This document shows, piece by piece, positions 19,326 through 27,564 of a stretch of DNA of 64,000 nucleotides; position 1 is the stretch's first letter; each line of letters opens with the position of its first letter. The notes below the pieces were generated by a model. The model made no database searches. It was given only the letters and a program-made list of their open reading frames with translations, and had not been told where the DNA came from. Location of the stretch: positions 992,001 to 1,056,000 of the forward strand of contig NZ_FNSR01000002.1 in NCBI RefSeq assembly GCF_900104845.1. Reading direction: 5' to 3'. This DNA comes from Paraburkholderia caballeronis (GTDB lineage: Bacteria > Pseudomonadota > Gammaproteobacteria > Burkholderiales > Burkholderiaceae). The position numbers and the translations under genes are program-made.

Positions 19326-19374
19326 GCGTGGTGCCGGACTGCGGCGGGTTGTTTTCGCCGTAGCAGCACGGAAT

Positions 19375-19411
19375 GGCGCTGCGGGCCGATGGCCTGCGGC
19401 GCCGTTTTTTT
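19375..19411 (+). terminator. Terminator after acnB
   Basis: GGCGCTGCGGGCC pairs with GGCCTGCGGCGCC (two G-U pairs, 3-nt loop) and is followed by GTTTTTTT. Confidence 0.88.
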
Positions 19412-19513
19412 GTGTGGCGGTAAATGGGCCGCGTGGCAGCCTTTCGGCCGGCGTCGATGGAGCCGGCCCGTATCACGCAAGGGCGATCGGGTGTCGGCCG
19501 CGCAGCCTGTCGA

Positions 19514-20125
19514 TTACTCGCCTTCGCTCATGCCCCCGTGGCCGGAAGCGCCGCTCCGGGAAACAACAATCGCCCGCACAACAAGCCCAATCCGTTCAAC
19601 GCGCGCGCCGGGTCTGATGCGCCCCGAACGTTCGAGTTCGGCGAGCCCGTGAAGCACCGCCCAAAAAGTCTCGGTGACGGCATCGACATCGACGCAGAAC
19701 GGTGTCACGACCGCCGCAAGCGCGTCGAAAGCGGCCCGTAGTTCCGGCCGGGCTTCGGCTTCAGCGAACCGCAGGTCGGTCGGAAGGACAAACATGGCCT
19801 CGTAGAGCGCCGGACGACGCGCGGCAAAGTCGAGATAGGCGACGGCGACGTTTTCGAGCGCGTTTTGTTGCCCGGCCGATCCGCGCGCCGCATCCCGAAG
19901 CGCAGCCGTGATCTCCTGAAAACCCTCGACTGCAACCGCCGTAACGATCGCGTCCCTGTTCTCGAAATGTGAATAGAGGACCGGCTGGCTGTATTCGATC
20001 TCGTCGGCCAGGCGGCGGATCGTCACCGCATCCCATCCTTCGCGCTCCGCGATCGCGCGCGCTGCCGCGACAATGCGGGACTCGCGTTCGGCCCGCTGCC
20101 GGCCTTTCCTCTCGACAATACTCAA
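19514..20125 (-). CDS. TetR-family repressor
   Basis: A 203-residue TetR regulator. The N-terminal DNA-binding domain (about 10-60) includes GWDAVTIRRLADEIEYSQPVLYSHFENRDAIV. The C-terminal part is a ligand-binding TetR_C-type helix bundle. It is divergent from the small membrane protein at 20237, and a perfect 13-bp dyad lies inside the promoter of that gene. The simplest reading is that it represses the membrane-protein gene. The ligand is unknown. Confidence 0.88.
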   Translation of the reverse strand: MSIVERKGRQRAERESRIVAAARAIAEREGWDAVTIRRLADEIEYSQPVLYSHFENRDAIVTAVAVEGFQEITAALRDAARGSAGQQNALENVAVAYLDFAARRPALYEAMFVLPTDLRFAEAEARPELRAAFDALAAVVTPFCVDVDAVTETFWAVLHGLAELERSGRIRPGARVERIGLVVRAIVVSRSGASGHGGMSEGE

Positions 20126-20177
20126 CCTTCGATCCCCCGGACCGGGACGGCCCTCTGCGTCGTGATGATACGGAAGC

Positions 20178-20206
20178 TTGATAAACTAGCAATGCTAGAT
20201 TATATT
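20178..20206 (+). promoter_or_regulatory. Promoter with embedded TetR-type operator
   Basis: TTGATA (20178-20183), a 17-bp spacer and TATATT (20201-20206). The spacer contains CTAGCA-A-TGCTAG (20186-20198), a perfect dyad, so a bound repressor would sit between the -35 and -10 boxes. Because transcription would begin near 20213, it also argues against starts upstream of that point. Confidence 0.72.
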
Positions 20207-20236
20207 CCACGGCTACAACGACCCTGGGACATTGCG

Positions 20237-20617
20237 ATGCATTGGCTTGCTGTCGGACTGGCGCTGCTTCTGGCTCTCGCGATCATCGCGATCGGCGCCC
20301 AATATCTTGCGAACCCAATGGCCGCGACCCGCAGTTTCGGCCTGCCGCTTCCTGAAAACGGCGCCAACGTCGCGTGGTGGCTTCGCCTCAAGGGAGTGCG
20401 CGACATTGCATCGGGATTGACCGTCCTCGCGTTCATCGCGTGGGGCGCCCCGCGCGAAATCGGCCTCATCCTGCTCGTGGAAACCGTCATCCCGGTCGGC
20501 GACATGCTGGTCATACTTGCAGCGAAAGGCTCCGCTAAAAGCGCCTTCGGCATTCACGCCCCGACAGCCGTGCTGATGGTCCTCGCGGCCATTCCGATGA
20601 TGATCGGCGCGCGCTGA
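20237..20617 (+). CDS. Small four-helix membrane protein, DUF4267-like
   Basis: A 126-residue integral membrane protein with about four hydrophobic segments (roughly 3-25, 55-75, 78-95, 105-125). The conserved-looking core is WLRLKGVRDIASGLTVLAF and LLVETVIPVGDMLVIL. It resembles DUF4267 proteins, which have no known function and are often paired with TetR genes. The start at 20237 is preferred because the promoter found at 20178-20206 places the in-frame ATG codons at 20162 and 20192 upstream of the transcript. It is probably induced when the divergent TetR protein releases its operator. Confidence 0.78.
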   Translation: MHWLAVGLALLLALAIIAIGAQYLANPMAATRSFGLPLPENGANVAWWLRLKGVRDIASGLTVLAFIAWGAPREIGLILLVETVIPVGDMLVILAAKGSAKSAFGIHAPTAVLMVLAAIPMMIGAR

Positions 20618-20944
20618 AACGGTCCATGCCGGTTCGAGCCGTGAACGCAGCCGAACCCGAGTTCCGCGCTAATGGCGCTTGCGGGCGCGGACGTCGTGAT
20701 GAGGCGTTCGCTGACCTGGTCCAGCTTGATCTTGCGCGCGTACTCGCCGGCTCCGCCGCCCGTGGGCGCCAGGACTTTCCGCGCAAGCGTCCGATCGGAA
20801 TCGGACATGCGCAGTTCCGAAGCGATCCGTTTGCGGCACCGTTGGGCTGGCTGGACTCAACTGCTTGACAGCAACCATCTTGCATGGGACCAGAGTAAGC
20901 AGGCCAACGTTGAACGCTATCGCAGGCTCGCGGCATCATTCCCG
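20618..20944. other. Stretch without a recognisable gene
   Basis: Frames on both strands are short and lack ribosome sites. A leftward frame near 20554-20808 (containing GGGAGEYARKIKLDQ) looks slightly protein-like but matches nothing I know and overlaps the end of the membrane-protein gene. Confidence 0.4.
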
Positions 20945-20980
20945 AAAAAAACACCGTCACTCTGCGAGTGACGGTGTTTT
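20945..20980 (-). terminator. Bidirectional terminator downstream of the GlpQ-like gene
   Basis: ACACCGTCACT (20951-20961) pairs with AGTGACGGTGT (20967-20977) around a CTGCG loop, with A-run before and T-run after. It can stop the leftward gene at 21078-22496 and any rightward transcript. Confidence 0.88.
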
Positions 20981-21077
20981 CCTGATCGGCTCGACGGACG
21001 CCGGGAAAGTCCGGCGGGACCGGCGCGGCACATGCCCTGCCGCCGGCGACCGAAGCAGGCAGCGCGGCGCGCGAGAT

Positions 21078-22496
21078 TCAGCGGTCGGTTTCCTTCAGGT
21101 ACTGCGAGCGCGCGGCCACGGCCGTGTTCGCGAAGTCCGAGAACACGCCATCGATGCCGGCGCGGTATGCGTCGAGATATTCGCCGATCGGGTCGCCCTT
21201 GTACTTGCCGGGCAGGTAGCGCTCCTCATTGCGGAACGTGTACGAGTGCACGAACAGGCCAGCCTTGTGCGCGTCGGCGATCAGGCTCGTCGGTTCGACC
21301 GAATTCACGTCGGCGAGCGAGCCGGTGTAGGCCGAGCCGTCGGCGTTCTTGTCCTTCCACGGCGTCACCTTCCACGCGAACACCTGCGGCTTCCACGGGC
21401 CGACGCCATCGGCGTAGGTCTTGATTTCCGCCAGGCCGGCCGGCGTGAGCATGTCGCCGAACCAGCGCGGATCGCCGTCGACGGTCCAGCTATACGGACG
21501 GCCGTCGACAAACGCGTAGTCGTCGTTGGTCTGGTAGATCATCTCGCCCGTCTGGTAGTTGACGCCGTTGCCGTCGATCAATTGCACCATGCGCGTCTGC
21601 ACGCCGCGCGAGCGCAGATACTTCAGGCTGGCCGGATCGAAGCTCTGCACGAGCACCGGCGCGGTATGGCTGTTCAGGTTGTTGTCGTTCAGGAATCGAA
21701 TGATGGCTTCCTCGAACGGACGCGTGCCGGCCGCGCCGCAGCCGTTGGCGATCGCCTGCTCGTTGTTCCACACCGGATTCTTCGCTTCCGGATAGATCGT
21801 GAACGCCTTGCCCGTGACGGCCGACTTCGCGCGCGCGATGTCGTACACCTCCTGCATCGTCAGGACCGGGAACTGACCGTTCAGCTCCGTCGGGCGCACG
21901 TCCTTTGCATCGAACGTCGTGCCGCGAATCCACTGCTTCAGTTCGGCCACCGTGAAGTCGGTGATGGCCCAGTCGTTGGTGTGATCTTCGCCATCGACGA
22001 TCAGCGACTTCAGCACCGACGTCGGATCGGCCGGATCGGTCAGGTCGCTCAGATAACTCGACGGGCCGGTGGTCGCCGTGGTGGCCCACTTGACCGGCAC
22101 GCGCACGCCCGGCACCGTGCGCTTGCGCGCGGCCACGGCGGCGTTGGTTTTGGCCACGTCCGCCACGTTGGTGTTGTCACTGAGCCAGGGGTTGTGGCGG
22201 ACCACGAGCACGCAGTCCTTCGACAGGTGCAGATCTTCCTCAAGCGAATCGGCGCCGGCATCGGCGGCCGCCTCGTACGACACCTGCGTCTCCTCGGGAT
22301 AGAGGCCCGGCAGGCCGCGGTGGCCGATCACGAGCGGCGGGTTGCCGTCGAGCGTCTTCAGCGCCGTCGGCGCCGCCGGAGCGGAAGTGGAATCGTCGCC
22401 GCCGCCGCAGGCGGTCAGGGCCGCGCCGCCGACGAGCGCGAGCAACAGACAGGAAATACGGGTCCGCGAAAGAGTCATGGTGTGGTTCTTCTTCAT
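21078..22496 (-). CDS. Glycerophosphodiester phosphodiesterase, lipoprotein (GlpQ-like)
   Basis: A 472-residue GDPD-family enzyme with a lipoprotein signal: the hydrophobic segment ends LTAC, lipid-anchored at C30. The catalytic GDPD signature is VIGHRGLPGLYPEET (H59, R60, acid near 68), then EEDLHLSKDCVLVVRHNP with the second histidine. The family hydrolyses glycerophosphodiesters, releasing glycerol-3-phosphate. The protein is longer than E. coli GlpQ (358) because of insertions between the first two blocks and before the C-terminal segment. That makes it closer to the long periplasmic esterase-like GDPDs. It would act at the outer face of a membrane and salvage phosphate or glycerol from lipids. 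It stands alone, followed by a strong terminator. Confidence 0.85.
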   Translation of the reverse strand: MKKNHTMTLSRTRISCLLLALVGGAALTACGGGDDSTSAPAAPTALKTLDGNPPLVIGHRGLPGLYPEETQVSYEAAADAGADSLEEDLHLSKDCVLVVRHNPWLSDNTNVADVAKTNAAVAARKRTVPGVRVPVKWATTATTGPSSYLSDLTDPADPTSVLKSLIVDGEDHTNDWAITDFTVAELKQWIRGTTFDAKDVRPTELNGQFPVLTMQEVYDIARAKSAVTGKAFTIYPEAKNPVWNNEQAIANGCGAAGTRPFEEAIIRFLNDNNLNSHTAPVLVQSFDPASLKYLRSRGVQTRMVQLIDGNGVNYQTGEMIYQTNDDYAFVDGRPYSWTVDGDPRWFGDMLTPAGLAEIKTYADGVGPWKPQVFAWKVTPWKDKNADGSAYTGSLADVNSVEPTSLIADAHKAGLFVHSYTFRNEERYLPGKYKGDPIGEYLDAYRAGIDGVFSDFANTAVAARSQYLKETDR

Positions 22497-23053
22497 TGGG
22501 TTTGGGGTGATCGAACGTCAACACGCGGCTTCCCGCCGGCGACGCACGCATGCTGTCCGCGCGGCATTCCGACCGCCCGCACGACACCCGGTGTCCCCGG
22601 CAAACGACGACTCCTACTCGTAAACATTGAAAGTCAGATGCGTCCGAAGACCGCTCATCCTGACATTTGCGTTTTTCGAGTATTGAAACTGTAATTTTTT
22701 GAAGTCTATTTTTGTAATGTGACAAAACATCGTGACTGGCTGCCGTAAGCAGAGCAATCGGAGTCTGTAAATTTAGTTTTCCGACACGAATGCGGGCGCG
22801 AAAAAACGCTTCACGGAAGCGTCATCGTCGGGTTGCGGAAGGAAGTTGGGGGCGAACACGCTCACCGAGGCAGCCTGCCCTCTGTCGATGCACGCCCGCA
22901 GTCTAAGGATGGATGTACCGCAGCACATCTAACTGCGTCATCGCGCCGTGCAGATAAAAACCCGCGGCACGGTAGTTGCGCCCATTCATGGTCAAGCAGG
23001 CGGCGACCGTCTGCGTTGATATTCGAGTCCCATCACGGAAGGAGTAACGGATC
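22497..23053. other. 557-bp intergenic stretch with an AT-rich pocket
   Basis: It separates two divergent genes. An AT-rich pocket at about 22660-22790 contrasts with the GC-rich surroundings and probably holds the leftward promoter. I looked for a PhoB box there and found only isolated TGTCA/TGTAA half sites, not a proper repeat. No gene is seen. Confidence 0.45.
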
Positions 23054-23374
23054 ATGAACAAGGCAACCAGCAGACTGATCGCGGCCGCCGCGGCACTCGC
23101 GCTGTCGGGCGGCGTTTATGCACAGGCGGCCGGCGGCTCAAGCGGCGGGGGTTCGGCGGGCAGCACCGCCAGCCCGGCGAACCAGGTGAACGGCGCAACG
23201 GGCGGCTACGGCACACCGGGCGCCCCCAACTCGGACAGCGGCATGCCCGCTCGCGCGCCGAATTCGGGCCTGCCGAGCAGCACGAACAGCGACTCGACCT
23301 CCGGCACCAGCGCGCCGAAGAGCAACAACACGCTGGCGACGCCGAGCGTGGTGTCGCCGGCCGCGCACCAATAA
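23054..23374 (+). CDS. Small secreted Gly/Ser/Asn-rich protein, unknown function
   Basis: A 106-residue protein with a clear signal peptide (MNKATSRLIAAAAALALSGGVYA, cut near residue 23). It is followed by a low-complexity mature part rich in Gly, Ser, Ala, Asn and Pro. There are no cysteines and no predicted fold. The start at 23054 has a strong GGAAGGAGTAACGGATC ribosome site, which is the main reason to believe it. Such short disordered exported proteins are common and poorly described in this bacterial group. It probably resides in the periplasm or outside the cell. Confidence 0.75.
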   Translation: MNKATSRLIAAAAALALSGGVYAQAAGGSSGGGSAGSTASPANQVNGATGGYGTPGAPNSDSGMPARAPNSGLPSSTNSDSTSGTSAPKSNNTLATPSVVSPAAHQ

Positions 23375-23612
23375 CAGTGGTTGAACGATGACGACGCGTC
23401 GCGAATAACGCGGGCGAGGCACCTCGATCGCATGGAGCGAAAGAGCAACGGCGGCCTCTACAGGCGTCTGCCATCCGTGCAACCATCGCGACGGTCATCA
23501 GCCACGCATCGAAGGGAGACCGGCGAATAACCGCCCTTTCTCCGCGACGACGCCAATGGCTGCATCCGCAAGCGAACAGGCATTGGCGTAACGCGCGGCC
23601 GCGAAACGGCAG

Positions 23613-23638
23613 AACTGCCCGTGTCCCCACGGGCAGTT
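23613..23638. repeat. Perfect inverted repeat, terminator-like
   Basis: AACTGCCCGTG and CACGGGCAGTT, 11-bp arms with a TCCC loop, lie between convergent genes 15 bp from the stop of the leftward gene. There is no T-run, so termination is only possible, not certain. The rest of 23375-23652 holds no gene. Confidence 0.55.
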
Positions 23639-23652
23639 CCACAGGCTCGACC

Positions 23653-24591
23653 TTAGATTTCCGCGTAGTCGATACCGGTCAACGGTCCCAGATGAGCAAC
23701 CGTGGTGAAGTGCGACTCGTGCTTCGTATCGAGGTCCAGCTCCCGCACGTTGCCACCGAGATCGGTCACGAAGGCGCGACGCCCCGGCGCGTCGAGAGAC
23801 ACGCCGATGCCCTCCTTCAGTTCGCGGGCGAGCACCTCGCGATCGACCAGTCCAGCCGCCGTGATCCTCGCGCGATTGAGCGTGTTTCCGTCGTGCGTAT
23901 CGTCGCCGCGATCCGTCCAGTAGAGCATGCCGTCGCGGTGGTCGATGTCGAGATCGATCGGCTCGGGCAGGTCCGCGAGCAGGCATTCGACGTCAGGACG
24001 CCCATCGGGCGCGGCACCCGACGGCAGTTCGATCGCCGCCCTGAAGATGCGGCCTTCGCCGGCGTCCGGCGGTCCCTTCTGCGTCCAGTAGAGATGCCCG
24101 TTTGCCTTGTCCAGCACGATGCCGACGCAATGGCGGGTTGCGTCGGCCGTATCCTGCGGGAAATTCCCGGTGCGCACGAGTTCGGTCACCTCCGTGCCGT
24201 CCAGCCGCGCGCGCATCACGCGCATGCCTTCGCGATCGCACCAGTACAGGTGGCCTTCGTCCATGTCGAGCACGAGTTCCTTCGGCGTTCCGGCCATGCC
24301 GGAAGGCACCAGCACGCGATGCCCGCTGCCGTCGAGCTTCGCGCTTTCGATCGTGCCGTCGTTCGGCGGAATCGCGCCGGAAGCCGGATCGCCGTCGATC
24401 AGGTGAATGCCGGTTCCCATGTTGGTCCAGTAGACCATCTGGGTTTCGGCATCGACCTTGATGCCGTCGGGCGTGCGTGTCAGGTTTGCGAGCACGACCT
24501 CGTGCGAACCGTCCGGCGACAATGCAATGATCGCCGGTGGACGTGCCTGCAAGACATACAGCGTACCGCCGTTCTTCGTAGCCACAGTCAT
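23653..24591 (-). CDS. YWTD-type beta-propeller protein (SMP-30/LDL-receptor B-like)
   Basis: A 312-residue soluble protein with repeated LDL-receptor class B signatures: VYWTN, LYWCD, LYWTQ and LYWTD, spaced about 50 residues apart. This predicts a six-bladed propeller. Such stand-alone bacterial propellers are often labelled gluconolactonase-like or hydroxyacyl-CoA dehydrogenase by database carry-over, but no catalytic residues can be claimed here. No signal peptide is seen, so it is probably cytoplasmic. The ATG at 24591 is chosen as start; a TTG at 24609 is the alternative, and GGAGG sits unusually close to the ATG. Function is unknown. Confidence 0.75.
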   Translation of the reverse strand: MTVATKNGGTLYVLQARPPAIIALSPDGSHEVVLANLTRTPDGIKVDAETQMVYWTNMGTGIHLIDGDPASGAIPPNDGTIESAKLDGSGHRVLVPSGMAGTPKELVLDMDEGHLYWCDREGMRVMRARLDGTEVTELVRTGNFPQDTADATRHCVGIVLDKANGHLYWTQKGPPDAGEGRIFRAAIELPSGAAPDGRPDVECLLADLPEPIDLDIDHRDGMLYWTDRGDDTHDGNTLNRARITAAGLVDREVLARELKEGIGVSLDAPGRRAFVTDLGGNVRELDLDTKHESHFTTVAHLGPLTGIDYAEI

Positions 24592-24709
24592 ACCCTCCGT
24601 CTGGCGCAATAACCGTCGTCGTACCGGCTGAGCCGATACGACGACCCGTCGCTGCTGAACCGCTGCCGACAGACTACCCCAGGTTGTGCGATACGCTCGT
24701 GAACGTGTG

Positions 24710-25525
24710 TTACTGCTGGCGGAGTGGATTAACGCATGGCTGACATTCTGATTTCAATACGTTGAACGTCCGCTGCGGTTCACGCAGGGGGAACGACGCG
24801 GCCCTCGACAGACTCGCTTCCCAAAGGGCCGCGCGCGTGATGTCAGCTACCGCCAAACAGGCCAAACAGCGCGCGCGTATCACGTAACCGGCGATACGCG
24901 GATTCTCCCTGATGCGCCGCGTGCTGTATCCATACCAGTCGCGACCGTATGGAACATAGACGCGCACGGGGAAACCCATCGAACGCAAACGCTCCCGCAA
25001 CGGCTCGCATACGCCGGGAAGCATCTGAAACTCGAAACGGTTCGGCTCGATCTGCTCGCGCCGGATCAGCGTAATCAGCGAGTCGATCAATGCTTCATCG
25101 TGCGTGGCCATTCCGACGAACGATCCGGCTTGCAGCGCGCCCGACACATGCCGCACGAAGTGCCCGTTGATCGCACTGCGATCCGTGGATGCGCCGTCCA
25201 CGAGATGGACGCTTTCCTCGGCATCAATGCCTTTGCAGATTCGCACCCGACTCCGCCGATGCCGAAGCGATGCGATGTCGCCGTAAGTGCGTGTCAGATA
25301 CGCCTGCAACGCGACGCCGACGTCGGCCTTCGACGCTTCGGCTTCCGCGAACAGGTCGAGGGTTTTCAGCGCGATTTCGAAGGAGGCGAGGCGGCTGCGT
25401 ACATGCAGATTGAGCGTAGCGATTGAAAGAGTAAAAGCCGCAAGACGGGGTGTCCGCTCGTCGGCGTGTTTTATGTGTCGGGTGATCCTGGCATGGAGCG
25501 GCTGCCCCCAAAAAAACGACCGCAA
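24710..25525 (-). pseudogene. Degenerate proline dehydrogenase
   Basis: From about residue 47 to 225 of the 271-codon frame the sequence follows bacterial proline dehydrogenase: GVALQAYLTRTYGDI, VRICKGID, GSFVGMATHDEALI, FEFQMLPGVCEPLRERL and YGRDWYGYSTRRIRENP. The N-terminal third of the barrel is missing and is replaced by unrelated sequence. The invariant KGAY tyrosine is Asp here (KGID, residue 101). The last 45 residues are also unlike the family. It is read as an inactive remnant; an odd divergent enzyme is less likely. No P5C dehydrogenase gene lies beside it. Confidence 0.62.
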
Positions 25526-25543
25526 CGGCCATCGTCCGGCTGC

Positions 25544-27193
25544 CTACGCCATCACCGCCCGCACATTCCCGGCCCCACCATCCGCCGCAACCACATCCCC
25601 GACCCGCCGCCCGTCATCCGCCTCGCCGTAATACCCGTCGGCACCCGCTTCCGTCCTGAACGCCGACACCGCCTCCCGCAGTCCATCCGCCTGCATCTGC
25701 AACGCCTGCGCCGCGGACGCCGACTCCTCGACCAGCGCCGCATTCCGCTGCGTCACCTCGTCGATCTGCGCCACCGCGCGATTCAGCTGCTCGATTCCGT
25801 CGCTCTGCTCGTGCGTCGCCGCCTCGATCTCGCGCATGATCCCGCTCACGCGATCCACCGCGCCGCGCGCCTGTTCCATCGTGTGGCGCGCGTCGTCGAC
25901 GAGCTTCGTGCCCTGCTCGACCGACGCGCCCGACTCCTCGATCAGCGCCTTGATCTCCTTCGCCGCCGTGCCCGAACGCTGCGCGAGGCTGCGCACCTCG
26001 GACGCGACCACCGCGAAGCCGCGTCCCTCCTCGCCCGCGCGCGCGGCTTCGACCGCCGCGTTCAACGCGAGGATGTTGGTCTGGAACGCGATCCCCTCGA
26101 TGATCCCGGTGATGTCCGCCACCTTGCGCGACGACGTCGAGATGTCGCTCATCGTCTCCGCGACGCGGACCACCGACTCGGTGCCGCGCGACACGGTGTC
26201 GAGCGCGCCCTGCGCGAGCCCGTTCGCCTCCTTCGCGCTCGCCGCGTTGTTGCGCACCGCCGCCGACAACTGTTCGAGGCTCGCGGCCGTCTGCTGCAAC
26301 GCGGCCGCCTGCTGCGACGTGCGGCCCGACAGGTCCGCGTTGCCGGCGGCGATCTCGTTCGCGCCGCGCGCGATCTGTTCGGTGCCGCCGCGCACGCGCG
26401 ACACGGTCTGCACGAGGCCGTCGCGCATCCGCACCAGCGCGCCGAGCAGCCGGCCCATTTCGTTGCGCGAGTGCACTTCCACGCCGACGGTCAGGTCGCC
26501 GGCCGCGATCCGCTCGAAATGGCGGATCGCCTGATCGACCGGCTTCACGACCGACGCGGCGAGCCCTGCGCGCGCGATGAGCCCGATCGCGATGCCGATC
26601 ACGCCGATCGCGCCGAACACGGCCAGCGACACGCGAAAACGCTGCACCGCCTCGTCCGCCTCGCGCTTCTGCCGCGCGGCGTGCCACTGTTCGAGCGCGT
26701 CGATTGCGGTCGCGTACACGCCGTAATACTGGTCCGCGGTCTCGCCCTGGATCGTGCGGAACGTGTTGAAGTCGTAGTCCTGCATCGCCTTGTACTCGGG
26801 CTCCAGCGCCTTCTCGACCAGCGCCGCGCGCGCCTGCGCGACGGTCCCCGCAAGCCGCGCCTCGTCCGCATCCGCGAACGGGCCGCCGGCGTAGCGGCGG
26901 AATTCGTCGGTGGACGTCGTCAGCGTGCGGTGCGCGTGTTCGAGCATCGCATCCGTCGCCTTGCCGGCGCTGAAGCGCGTCTCATAACTCGCGAGTTCGA
27001 GACGCACCTGCAACAGCTTCTCCGAACTCGTCTTCAGCGACGCCAGCGACGCCGCGCCGTGCTGCGCTTCGCGCAAGCTATCGTTGGTCAGCTTCAGCGC
27101 GCCATAGGCCACGCCGATCACGGCCAGCAGGAACGCAATGAAAAGACCGATGACGAGCGTGAGACCACCGCGAATGGTGAGGTTCTTGATCAT
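25544..27193 (-). CDS. Methyl-accepting chemotaxis protein with four-helix sensor
   Basis: A 549-residue chemoreceptor. It has TM1 (about 10-30), a periplasmic helical domain of the 4HB type (about 30-190), TM2 (about 190-212), HAMP, and a long signalling domain. The hairpin tip is [38 protein letters not shown]. It senses a small ligand and controls CheA through CheW; the ligand is unknown. The start at 27193 places TM1 at the N-terminus; 113 in-frame codons upstream lie in the promoter region and are rejected. No CheB/CheR-docking pentapeptide is seen at the C-terminus. Confidence 0.92.
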   Translation of the reverse strand: MIKNLTIRGGLTLVIGLFIAFLLAVIGVAYGALKLTNDSLREAQHGAASLASLKTSSEKLLQVRLELASYETRFSAGKATDAMLEHAHRTLTTSTDEFRRYAGGPFADADEARLAGTVAQARAALVEKALEPEYKAMQDYDFNTFRTIQGETADQYYGVYATAIDALEQWHAARQKREADEAVQRFRVSLAVFGAIGVIGIAIGLIARAGLAASVVKPVDQAIRHFERIAAGDLTVGVEVHSRNEMGRLLGALVRMRDGLVQTVSRVRGGTEQIARGANEIAAGNADLSGRTSQQAAALQQTAASLEQLSAAVRNNAASAKEANGLAQGALDTVSRGTESVVRVAETMSDISTSSRKVADITGIIEGIAFQTNILALNAAVEAARAGEEGRGFAVVASEVRSLAQRSGTAAKEIKALIEESGASVEQGTKLVDDARHTMEQARGAVDRVSGIMREIEAATHEQSDGIEQLNRAVAQIDEVTQRNAALVEESASAAQALQMQADGLREAVSAFRTEAGADGYYGEADDGRRVGDVVAADGGAGNVRAVMA

Positions 27194-27564
27194 GAATTGT
27201 CCGTAGCGTGAGTCTGCGCGTGGCAGTGGAAGCGTTGCCACTCTGCGAGACATCGGCCGCCCGGCGACAACCCCGAATAGGGGATATCCATGACCCGCGC
27301 GTGAAAAAAGGGACAACGTCCCGGTAAATGGGAAAGCCGGTGCCGCGTCTTTCAGACGGCTTTCCTCAAGCGGCTGCGGGATGGCCCCAAGGCTCGCGCC
27401 GCCCTTTCCCGTTCCGCCGAAAGGGGCGTCCGGGGCGGCTTCGTATTTACCGGTATACTTTGCGGTTTCCTCGCTATTTCGCGGCACCTCACGCCCGCGC
27501 CGCGACGGCTCCGTTTCGCCGGTCCGCCGCATTCGCGCCGCCGGGCGTCCGCCCCGCTCTCATC
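27194..27564. other. Divergent gap with a terminator-like hairpin in the chemoreceptor leader
   Basis: No gene is seen. On the minus strand, GGGAC-GTT-GTCCC followed by six T residues (27304-27323) lies upstream of the chemoreceptor start, where it could act as an attenuator. A TATACT (27454-27459) could serve as a -10 box for the rightward transporter gene, but no good -35 box is at the right distance. Confidence 0.4.

Noticed and set aside
20554..20808. Leftward 84-codon frame overlapping the end of the DUF4267-like gene
   Set aside because: It looks weakly protein-like but has no ribosome site or recognisable family and overlaps a better gene.
22660..22790. PhoB box before the GlpQ-like gene
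   Set aside because: Only isolated TGTCA/TGTAA half sites were found, without the 11-bp repeat spacing.
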